From NCBI GenBank assembly GCA_047495785.1, contig JBLDXI010000004.1, positions 434,001-498,000 of the forward strand: a DNA stretch of 64,000 nucleotides, written 5' to 3'. Made by a program: the position numbers and the translations under genes. Under the pieces are notes generated by a model. That model was not told the origin of the DNA. It saw only the letters and a program-made list of their open reading frames with translations, and searched no databases. The DNA is from Lepidodermella squamata. Taxonomy: Eukaryota > Gastrotricha. This document shows positions 9,421 through 18,706 of the stretch, piece after piece (position 1 is the stretch's first letter; every line of letters begins with the position of its first letter).

Positions 9421-10832
9421 GAGGAGTCGAACCGTCGCTCATCAGAGCACGTGATCTGATGCCGAATGACAGCCACTTGACCAATTTTTCAACTTCGACC
9501 CTCACAATCGCTAAATATTTGAAACCAATTATTATGGTAAGACTGTGGCCGGCCGGCCTACGTGCGCCACTCGTGCATACTGTATTCTCCTCAAGCCAGT
9601 TGCAAAGAGCTAATAATCAGGGTGTTCAGTGTGCGACTTTCAGGGGGGGATGGGGGGATCATCCCCCCCAGCTCGGGCCGGCCAGACAACAAAATGAGAA
9701 TTTATCCCACTGTTTTGTTAATTTTTGAAGGTTCTGGGGCGTGTTTCAGTGGAAAATATCCAACATTTTCTCGCTTCGCTCGGTTATTAGCCGAAATGAC
9801 TCGTCATTTTGGCAAATACAGCAAAAAAAATTTTTCCATCCCCGGGAGCTCGGGCATCGAAGATCGCACCCTGAGGGTGTTATTCACGAATAATTTGGTC
9901 TTCTGCGAATTTTGAACTTCTTCATATCATATCATATATAGGTCAATATTGGTTGTTAAAAAACATTTTGTTGCTAGCATAGACCGAATAATGTCATGGT
10001 TGCAAGTTATCTCGCTCAAAAATGAACATGTGTGTTCCGCGTTCCGCATTGGTTCAAATTAAAGGTTATCTGAGCAAATTATACGAGCGATGCGAGAAAA
10101 ATGGGAACCAGCGCTATTGTTAAGCGCCGCATTCGGGCCGCCGGGCGCGGGCCTCTGAAATCTGGCACCGGGCTTGGGTCATCCTACAACCAGCGCCCTG
10201 CCCGATAACTGTATCAAGTCCTGGTCCAAGCCCGGTGGCCCGAGAACGGCGCGTGCGATCGCCTAACAATAGGCCCGGTTCCCGCATTGTTCTCCGCCGT
10301 GCTCGGGCTGGCACCTTGGCCGGCTAGCGTGCGGTTGAGCGTGGCTCTTTCGAATTTGTTAAATTTACAGTAAACGTCGCATACGGGCATGTTTCAAACC
10401 GGCCCGAGCGCGGAGTGGTAAAGTTCACTTACCAGACCGCATAGGTGCCGGCCCGAGCGCGTACGTGCCGAAATCGGGCTCGGGCCTCAAAATTAGGCAG
10501 CTGTCAGCGAATACGCTACTACTTGAACAGCCGTGTTCTTGAAAATAGCAATGCATCAAGAGGCAACAGGAATGTCAAAAGATTCATTGTGTAATATTGA
10601 CTATTGACGATGACATTTTCTATTTCGCACTTCGCACTTCTAACACTGCAACACGTTTGATTACACCTCGAAAGGACTGTGATACGATAGGACGTTTTAC
10701 TTCTCGAAATTATTTGGATTATCAATGATTTAATAAGACGAAATCATTCATGCATTAGAAACTAATCTTCCACTTTCATAAAAGAATCTGTTTCTATTTC
10801 ATCATCCATAATACCAATAGCAAAGAAAATAA
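9421..10832. other. Intergenic region with G/C-run palindrome and GC-rich block
   Basis: No convincing gene. At about 9644-9672 a G-run is followed by its inverted C-run (GGGGGGATGGGGGGATCATC then C7), able to form a hairpin or G-quadruplex. About 10110-10500 is sharply GC-rich with recurrent GGGCTCGGGC and GCCCGAGCGC-type words in both orientations, unlike the surrounding AT-rich DNA, and is probably a transposon remnant. About 10500-10830 should include the 3' UTR of lectin gene B. Confidence 0.45.
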
Positions 10833-12642
10833 TTAGGAAGGCTTCTGGCATAGAACTTGTGGGAAAGCACCATCACATGGAACGCTTTTGAAGTGATATC
10901 CGGCGACTGGATCGGAGTTGAAGATGGTAACAACGCACCCATCGGCTCGAGGCCCATACCACATCGCATCGTTATACGTGAAGTCGGAACCATCGTCCCA
11001 TTTCAGAACGCCTTGTTGCTGAGTGAGGCCGATCCAGAAGGCGTATATGTAACCAAACTCCGGATCATCCATCACAATCGATGCGATAGCCATCTCATCG
11101 GCTGACTTGATCGTGGCTAGCGTTGCATTAAGCTTGACACATTCTACAAGGGGAATGCTTTGTCGCTGAATACAAATAGCCCGAAATACTTATTGTATTG
11201 TAAAGAAAGATTACAAAGAATTACAGATTTGCATGTTATAAAACTTACCGGAGATATATCCCTCAAGCACGCGTCGTGATTGAGTTGAAAAGACTCCAAT
11301 CCAGTGAAAAGCTTGTCCTAAATTGAGACGAAAGCACCCAATACCAGAAACATTGGCCTATGGTCGAGCTTTACCTGAGTTTGATCCTGAGGACAAGCTG
11401 TATAGCAGGAGAATTTCCCAGATGAATCTTTGCAGGAAACAGCATTCTGTTCAAAAATACGAAACAATGCCGAGCAGATTAGTTCGTCGAAATCTTACTC
11501 CGACCAGGCAAGTATCGCGATCGATGTACACCCCTGTCGAGTACTGCCGAGTTTCATTGCCAGCGAAACAGCCTGAGCTTTGCGGTCGGCAGTCTTTGAA
11601 TCTTCTAGAAGATGAGTCGAAACAGCGGATGTGCGGCTTCTGGCTGTCTGGAACAGTCACTGAAAATCATGATAATAAGATCAATTTATTACACCAGGAA
11701 ATAATTGCAAAAGAAATCCTCGAGAAAAAGGGGAGGGCTAACTTGTGCCGTTGATGCAGGAAGCTAAATTTGGGTAAAGCGTTGATTCAGTTACCTAGGT
11801 GAAAACAGAACATTGAATAAAACAACAAATTGCTATAAAAATGTTGAGAATGGACAACATTTAGAAACTAACCCAATTGCTGGGGCAGGTGTAAGGGTCC
11901 GGGACGCAAGTTTGAATGGCGTTGGTTGAAGTACATCGCCGAAATTGCAATTTCTAATAATTACAGATTTGAAAAAACTATGACGTCATAACATTAGCGA
12001 AGTACTCACATCGAAAACAGCTCGTTGCTTCTCACATTCGTTTAGGTTGAATTTCAAGCTCAACGTCGCATTCTGATCATTGAACCAGAACGTCTGAAAG
12101 ACAAAACGAAAATTGTCGTAAAATCAGAAAACTATTCAAAATAATAATTCCTAATTTCTTAACATTTTTACGATTATTTAATTATCAATTATTAAGATAC
12201 TTCTGATGATTCTATCGAATCTTACATTCATATCACCCGGGTTGTTACAGCCGACGTTTCCAGGCACGCAAAACGGGCTCAAAGCCGCGTATTTGTAGCA
12301 CATTCGGGCATTCTAAAATCGAATAAAGGGAGAAATGGAATATAACGTAAACAGAAAGATGATCGACCGCAAACCCCGGTATTACAGACGCCGACTGTTC
12401 GGAAAACGGAGCCCCACTATTGATAAGGGAGAAGATTAATTTCCAAGCAATTGAAACTAATTAAAACGGAAAACCTGATATTCTTTGAGTGGATCACAGC
12501 CAGAGGCAGCTTCAATAAAGTTGGTGAATCGGTTGCTAAACTGCGAGAAGCATCGAACCCAGTTCAACGGCTTACTGCCCCAAGCAACGTCACTTTTCGC
12601 TAGCATCAGCATTAACAGCAAAGAGTTGTGAAAAGCAGTCAT
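10833..12642 (-). CDS. Lectin-family gene B: signal peptide, Cys modules, shortened CLECT
   Basis: Ten exons: 12475-12642 (signal peptide and module 1), 12375-12416, 12226-12312, 12010-12093, 11873-11953, 11743-11794, 11499-11659, 11375-11446, 11249-11317, 10833-11165. All introns are GT-AG and in phase. Four C-x(8-10)-C-x(6)-C modules precede a C-terminal CLECT with WIGL, KWDDGSDFTY and a closing VLCQ. Two differences from paralogues C and D: module 1 has Phe where the second Cys should be, and the last exon lacks module 5 and the first half of the CLECT found in C/D/E/F, starting directly at the middle helix. The protein may therefore not fold as a canonical lectin domain. Secreted by prediction. 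Minus-strand orientation is shared with A, C, D and E. Confidence 0.85.
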
Positions 12643-13435
12643 TTGTTGTGGTTAACCGAGCAAAATATTGTTTGAAATATTTGAAGAATCGGAGAGAATA
12701 ACGTGTTGTTTTGATGTCCTGTTCCAGGCGATCGCGTGACTTTTCTTACAACGCATTAGCTAGTCCGTTGTCCGACTACACCGAAAACGCAGTCACGAGT
12801 TGTTTATCAAAATATCGCTGCCTATACGGTTTGTTCTTCTCGCCAGATGTTCACGACACGCGTTCTCCTGTGACGCCGTAAGATTTTTAGGCACGCATAT
12901 TTGAATTTCGAAAATCATTGGAGCTTTTTTTAAAACAAACTGGTTTAAAAAAAAAGTTGATACAAAAAAATCTCGCCTCGATGGATTATTGGTACATTTT
13001 AATTAACTTTCTTTTTTAATTGACAGAATTCTGTGGCCATTTTGTTTTATTTTTTTGTTTTGTTATTGTTTGAAAAAAATATGTAAACTGAGTTGAATGC
13101 GGACAATTAAACTGATTCTTCATTGAAAGTGTGTGGGTGCGGCCAAGAAAATGTCATCTCGAGCGAAAAAATTGAAACTGTCATAAATCACTCAAAACAA
13201 ATCCGAGATGAAAGATTTTTTGATTTTCGAGATCCCCTTAAACAGTACTTTCCAGCAATATAATTTTTGTGCCGATCGGATGATTTTTATTTTTATCGAT
13301 CAGATATCGATCGATTTATCGATTATCGATAATATTGCGATTTTATGCTGATTTCAGTGATACTTGGTTATTTTCATGCGATGAACTCAAAAATCACCAT
13401 GAAATTGGACCAATCATCACCCGAATCATGGAAAT
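12643..13435. other. Upstream region of lectin gene B
   Basis: AT-rich non-coding DNA. About 12690-12780 shows partial similarity (a GTGTTGTTTT word, a tcctgtt word and a CGCGTGAC-like element) to the upstream region of lectin gene C near 38640-38720, so part of a shared promoter may lie here. From about 13270 ATCGAT-rich sequence begins. Confidence 0.4.
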
Positions 13436-13498
13436 CAATCACCGATAATCGATAATCGATAATCGATTCGATTATCGATTATCGATTATCGGTGATTG
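13436..13498. repeat. Perfect 31-bp palindrome of ATTATCGAT units
   Basis: Two 31-bp arms (starting CAATCACCGATAATCG) meet at a 1-bp centre and are built of repeated ATAATCGAT / ATTATCGAT words. The same motif recurs in shorter form near 42009-42035 and 59878-59904. Confidence 0.9.
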
Positions 13499-14073
13499 AA
13501 AAAGTGGTAAAAACGTGTAACTGTCAACCTGACCACCGGAAAAAAAATTCGCGATTTAGATAGAAATTTATATATTTCCAGAAAGCCCTGGACATGAGCT
13601 TTCAGAAAATATATATGACTATAGTCAGTTTTGTCAGTTAACATGATTTTTACCTTGTCAAAAATGGTACACATTTGACATTGACGAAATGCCAAAAGAT
13701 GGAATTTTTCCCAACAACATTTTGACGACAGTTGAAAGTGCTTATGTAATATTAATATGTTTAAATGTTGTTGACCATGTAAGCTTCAATTTGAGACATT
13801 GCTCGATGCCGTAGTCAAAATATTTTTTGACCAGGTGATGTTACATTTTTTGACACTGTCGCGTCGTTCCGTCCATCAATTATTGTTTCTAATTCGATTT
13901 CAAAAAAGCGGTGCACTTTTAAAGGCCTCGGGGATGGGTAAAGCTGCGTCTATATTTGTTGGCAACATTTTGGCCGAAAAATTTTCCGGTCAGATGCTAT
14001 AGATGTTGCGCAATCACATGGACGGAACGACACGTGACGGAACGACGGACGGAACGACAAAAAATTAACTTTT

Positions 14074-14390
14074 CAACGCTGAGGAATTTCAAAACATAAA
14101 TTAGATATTCTGAATCAGCATGAAAAGTTAGAGAGGGATACTAATTTGCGCGCGATTATCTTCCAAAATGGGGAAGAAATAAGGCGGGATAGTGGAACAG
14201 CGCGTGCATGTGCGTGTGAGTGCGCGCGCGCACATGAACTTCGCGCTCAACACGGGTGAGAGCCGTATGCGCAGATAATGCCCAAATCACGCGCAAATCA
14301 CTCACAAATCATGCGCAAATTTGCACACCGCCCTAACTTTTCACGCTCATTCAGAATATCTAATTTATTTTTTGAAATTCCTCAGGGTTG
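14074..14390. mobile_element. Small MITE with ~55-bp terminal inverted repeats
   Basis: The left end (CAACGCTGAGGAATTTC...) and the complement of the right end (CAACCCTGAGGAATTTC...) match over about 55 bp with few differences, giving a 317-bp element with no ORF. The centre carries alternating CG/CA runs. Family is not assigned because no clear target duplication is visible. Confidence 0.75.
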
Positions 14391-14481
14391 CTGAGATAAT
14401 CAGAGCGTTGTTCCGTCCTGTCGTTCCGTCCTGATGACCCTACATTGAAATGTGATGCGGCGTACAATAAGCTATCAGGTC

Positions 14482-15329
14482 GTATGGTTACTTTTCCGCT
14501 TTTTAATTTCCGCTTTTTCAGTTCCGCCGATTTTTTTTCCGCTATGATCATTTCCGCCTGATGTCTTTTCCGCTACAAGTACACTTCCGCCAGTGACATT
14601 TCCGCCAATCATCTTTCCGCCAAATTTGATTTCCGCCAACAACATTTCCGCTAAAGGTCATTTCCGCTTTATTCCACTTCCGCTTTTTGGCTCTCATTTG
14701 CTCTCATTGGCTCTCAATTTTTCTAAATTCTAAAAACCGGGGCGAATGGAAAATTTGAGAAACCCTGGAACAATAATTAGGCCAGTAGAAAAACCACGTA
14801 GAGCTAATAACAAGATAATTCCTCTATACGACCGAAATTCAATCGAATCATTACACTAATTATTTCATATTTATTTCATAATTTAATTTATTTCATGCAT
14901 TCCTGGCCAATTTTTTATTGGCGCATTTTAACCTTTCACGCAGCTTCGCTGCTAACCTACTCGTAGCCGCTGAACGGTTTCACTACGGAAGGAAAACGGG
15001 AAACCTCTTAAGTTATATCGGTTAGAGGCTTTCAACACCCTCTTCTCCTTTCAGTGGCTTTTTGGTTAAAATGATCTGATCATTATAATGAAGAGCTGAA
15101 AATCACCTTGGCGAAAAGAATTGGGAGCGGAAAAGTCCATAGCGGAACTGTCATTTGGCGGAACCCTTGATAGCGGAAGTGTGTTATAGCGGAAAAGTAC
15201 ATGGCGGAACTCATACTATAGCGGAAATGAAAATGGCGGAACACGCAATAGCGGAAATGGTCATCGGCGGAAAAAAATGTAGCGGAAATGAAATAGCGGA
15301 ACTTAAAAAGCGGAAAAGTAACCAAACCC
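14482..15329. mobile_element. MULE-like non-autonomous element with TTCCGC sub-terminal arrays
   Basis: An 848-bp insertion flanked by the direct repeat TATCAGGTC (14473-14481 and 15330-15338), a 9-bp target duplication typical of Mutator-like elements. Ends share TGGTTACTTTTCCGCTTTTT as inverted repeats. Inside each end, TTCCGC words recur every ~13-20 bp: about a dozen copies in one orientation at 14490-14690 and about a dozen complements (GCGGAA) at 15125-15320. These look like arrayed transposase-binding sites. No coding capacity is seen in the centre. Confidence 0.85.
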
Positions 15330-15790
15330 TATCAGGTCTTACCGAATGCATTTTTTCATTATTTACTCATTGGTAGACTATGTAAAAATATGATCATGCT
15401 GTTTCGCCCAGAAGATTCAGAGAATTTGAAGCCGAAAAATAGTTTTTCAAAATTATGAATTCCTGCGCGTCGTTCCGTCCGACCACTTTGTAAAATCGCT
15501 GTTACGTAACAATACATCCGGGGACAAATATTTTTTGCGCCCATACGGCAGGCTATTAGGATTAGCTACAGTAAAAATATGAGTGTCTAATTCGCAATAT
15601 TTAACGCTACAGCGCGAAAAAACCTCTGCGTCTCGTCGTTCCGTCCTAAATAATTTTACCCCGATAACTATCCAAAGTGCTATGGTCTATGACTGTTTCT
15701 AGGGGTATTTTAGTGCGCTGATTCGATTGCGCGCGTCAAAAATCTGATACCTGGCTGCGTTTCCATTCTAATAGCGAAAAACATGAATTA

Positions 15791-16185
15791 TCTGTACGTC
15801 ACAAAGCAAATTTCTCTGTACGTCACTGCGTTATTAATTTTTTGACGGCTTACCAAGGCAGCTAGCCAATATTGAGTTTCAAAATACCTGGGTCATTACG
15901 CGTATGCCTGATTTTTGGCGCAGGGACTGAGCGATATTTAAGGGCTAGGCTGCTAGCCAAAATAGGGTTACTTTTAGGATGGCTCGACTTTCTCTGTACG
16001 TCACGGCGACTTTGCCCTCAGGCGCTGTCTTGAAAACTAGCGTTACATAGCAGGACAACAGCGCAGGACACTCGAAAAATATTCAGGAGTAAAACGAGTG
16101 CTCATATGCGTTCTTAGCATGCATAGTTTTTACATAATGCCTCTTTGACCAATCGCAGGTGGGTGTGTCACCTCTGTACGGCACG
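15791..16185. repeat. TCTGTACGTCAC repeated motif
   Basis: The word TCTGTACGTCAC occurs near 15791, 15815 and 15993, with a variant (TCTGTACGGCAC) near 16174. Function is unknown. Probably part of a degraded mobile element. Confidence 0.5.
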
Positions 16186-16294
16186 CGTAGTGGCACCCGT
16201 GTACAAATAGTTGGTGAATCGGATTGGAATAGTTTTGTTAGGCGAGCATCATAGTCAACCAGGAAATAACGTCTCGCCAAAGGCTTATGGCAAC

Positions 16295-16450
16295 TCAGCA
16301 TTGCACCAAGCGGTTGAGAACAGCATTATACATCATTTGTAAGCAGCAAAGTGATTGATCGCGGGTAAACCAGCTTGCTACGACGAAAATGTACCCCGAC
16401 CCGTCAACCCATTTCAGGTTCAAGCCATTTTGATACATGCCTATCATCAT
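16295..16450 (-). pseudogene. CLECT-domain relic of a lectin-family gene
   Basis: The minus frame reads a degenerate IGMYQNGLNLKWVDGSGY segment, aligning with WIGLTRQNGVFKWDDGSDF of lectin genes C/D. It continues with a Trp and paired Cys residues and stops early. No other family exons were found beside it. It is most simply a decayed last exon of another family member between gene B and the zinc-finger gene. Confidence 0.55.
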
Positions 16451-17240
16451 TAAACCCTTAAAATTTAGAAACATAAGATAAAAATAAAAAATGCAAGTAA
16501 TTTCAAGCACTCCATAAAATAATTAAAAAAACATGAATTGATAAATGATAAAAATTACGTGATTTCAATAAATTTAAGACGCCGGGCAATTTTTACGGAA
16601 TTTTTGTAGCTGGCTTTGGACTCGAACTGTGTTTCGATTCAAAGGATTTTGATCGTACCTCAAATTATAATAATTTTCAATCTCACAATTAATTTTCGGT
16701 GAAATTCAGTAGCTGGTCACTGCATGCGTTTGGCCTAGAAAGGTCGGCCAGGTTCAAAAAACGCTGCGCCATCAAAACAGTTGTAATTTTATGCCACGTA
16801 GCAATCGCGTGCCCAGCCGTTTCAATTTAACACGTTTGTATTTCCTGAAACGTAGTGTTCGTCAATGAATAACGCTTGCAAGCAGCATTATATCGCATCC
16901 GTTTTTACAAAATTAAAACAACAGCTTAACTGATTTTTCACGACTCGCGACGCGATTAAAATATGTTTCTAGCCAATGTCGCTAACTTCGCTAAATCTTC
17001 CCTTCAAGTGCGGTGAACAAACCGAAAAAGAATTTCTAAACTTATCACCAAATTTTTCTCATGGACCAAATGTTTACGATTTCCCTTTCAAGTCATATAT
17101 AGCATGAAGTTTCACAGTTATTAGCGTTTCTAATTATTTTATTTTCTAATTATTTCTAATTATTATTTTTATAATTATTATTTTCTAATTTTATGTTAAT
17201 TTTTTTACATTGTTTCTAGAAACCAGATAACTCTTTGAAA

Positions 17241-17860
17241 ATGGATGAAACTGATGCTAAGCCGTTGAACCTATCGCGGAGTAGATCCTCTCCTAAAGTG
17301 ACTATTATATCGATTAGTACACTAGCTCCGTGGGCTCTATCTATACCAAAGCAAAACTCTGCCGTACCCAGCTCTGATAGGCTTTCAGCTTTCCATTCAG
17401 CTGCGGAGAACTCATTTAAATCGTCCTGTTACAATGATTCACCTTCGGTAAAAAGTTATACTTGTCCAGTGTCTTGTATAGGTGTTTCTACTATCTTTAG
17501 GTCAAACCTCTTTCCACCTCCTACAATTTGAGTCATGCAGAAAATCGAAATTTCGGATTCGTTTGCGAATATTGTCCTAATCGAAGGGCATATTCTTCCC
17601 TAAACGGTTTTCGCTATCACGTTCGAACTCGCCATTCCGATAAATTTGCCGTCACATGCTTCGCGTGTTTGCAGCGTTTCGACAATGCGTCTCAACTCAG
17701 CAAGCATGCCTATCAGCACAGAAGGCGGGCTTCGATGAAGGCAAGCTCGTCAGTTTCGCAGGTAAACAATTCGCCCAATGGCTCATTGGTCTCGGATATT
17801 TCTTCGCATGGTCGAGTTTCACCGAGCTCATCCCGAGAGGAAATAATTGAGCTAGATTGA
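17241..17860 (+). CDS. Small two-exon C2H2 zinc-finger protein, copy 1
   Basis: Exon 1, 17241-17481, encodes a Ser/Pro-rich region containing the conserved KVTIISISTLAPWA segment. Exon 2, 17541-17860, encodes two C2H2 fingers (CEYC...H-x4-H and CFAC...H-x3-H), then a basic linker and Ser-rich tail ending EEIIELD. The donor ATAG|gt and acceptor cag| are conserved in copy 2, which supports the model. ATG 17241 was chosen because it matches the start of similarity to copy 2. An AATAAA lies at 17939-17944. Predicted nuclear nucleic-acid-binding protein; target unknown. It heads a duplicated unit [zinc finger + spacer + lectin gene]. Confidence 0.8.
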
Positions 17861-18206
17861 TGAATGTATGAACTGTGATGCGTATTTGTTGAAAGATATT
17901 GCTATTTTGGAAATCAATAAGGTTCGTGAAATTACCATAATAAAATGGAATTTCTTTGAAATCAATGTAGTGCGAAATTTGAAAATTTAACTGGGTTTGA
18001 TCCCAATGCCAGGAGAAAGTGGCTAAAACGTCAAGATCTTTTGGTGGTCTAATATCTAATATAGACTGGATCTATATTTAATTTCATCGCACGATCTACG
18101 TAGGGTCGAACTCCTACGATCTATCCCAATGTCCCATTATGATCTGGCCAGTGTAAGTTGTTAAAAATCGATTAAATGCCATATTATTATGTTTTTATAA
18201 GGCCTT
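17861..18206. other. Duplicated 3' flank of zinc-finger gene copy 1
   Basis: Non-coding sequence including a TAGACTGGATCTAT word and GATCTGGCCAG (about 18060-18150). The same landmarks occur downstream of copies 2 (32140-32245) and 3 (43805-43920). Similarity stops shortly before the CACTA element. Confidence 0.7.
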
Positions 18207-18440
18207 CACTAGGAAAAAAGTATAGTTTATTAGCTAGCTAATAAACCCAAGAACCAAGAGTGCTAATAACCCCTCCTATGTCCCCCTAATTAGCTATTTC
18301 AGCTAAATTCAGGGAAGCTAATAACCCGTGAATGGCTAAATAGCTAGGCTCTGAGCGAGTGGTGGGTCGGCGTGGAATTCTTGCTTATCACAGCTGTTTG
18401 GCCTGAAAAGCTTATTAGCTCATGGTTTATTAGCTAGAAT
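18207..18440. repeat. Left CACTA terminus and sub-terminal TTATTAGCT repeats
   Basis: Starts with the CACTAGG terminus. About seven TTATTAGC/GCTAATAA or related GCTAAT words follow within 230 bp in mixed orientation. Confidence 0.8.
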
Positions 18441-18706
18441 CGCCCCCAGCCCCCTACCCCGCCTTTCCCCTCTCATTCCATTTCGATTCATAAAAAAATG
18501 TAACTTCATCATTTTTTTCATTTTTATTTCATAATGCTTATTTTTATAAAAGCCAACAGGTTTAGTTTAGTTTAGTTTTATTTTGCTCCGTAAACATGAT
18601 GAATATATGTATGTATCTATCACATAGATACTAGTTAATTATATATAACAAATTATATATTAGTCGATCAGGAGCCAGGGACACATATGCGCCCTGTCCA
18701 CTCACA

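Larger units (their letters stand above)
13863..15645. repeat. Dispersed GTCGTTCCGTCC motif cluster
   Basis: The 12-mer GTCGTTCCGTCC or its complement occurs about seven times: near 13863, 14021-14060 (three in reverse orientation), 14406-14430 (two), 15469 and 15633. The two small elements at 14074-14390 and 14482-15329 interrupt the cluster. The pattern resembles sub-terminal binding-site arrays of a larger decayed DNA transposon into which they inserted. Confidence 0.6.

Noticed and set aside
9421-9520. tRNA-like gene on the minus strand (box A TGGTCAAGTGG and box B GGTTCGACTCC)
   Set aside because: Both internal promoter boxes match, but the T-arm and acceptor stems do not pair, so no cloverleaf forms. 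At most a degenerate tRNA-derived remnant.
9644-9672. G-run/C-run palindrome as a regulatory G-quadruplex
   Set aside because: Could form a structure, but no gene start, conservation or repeat context supports a function.
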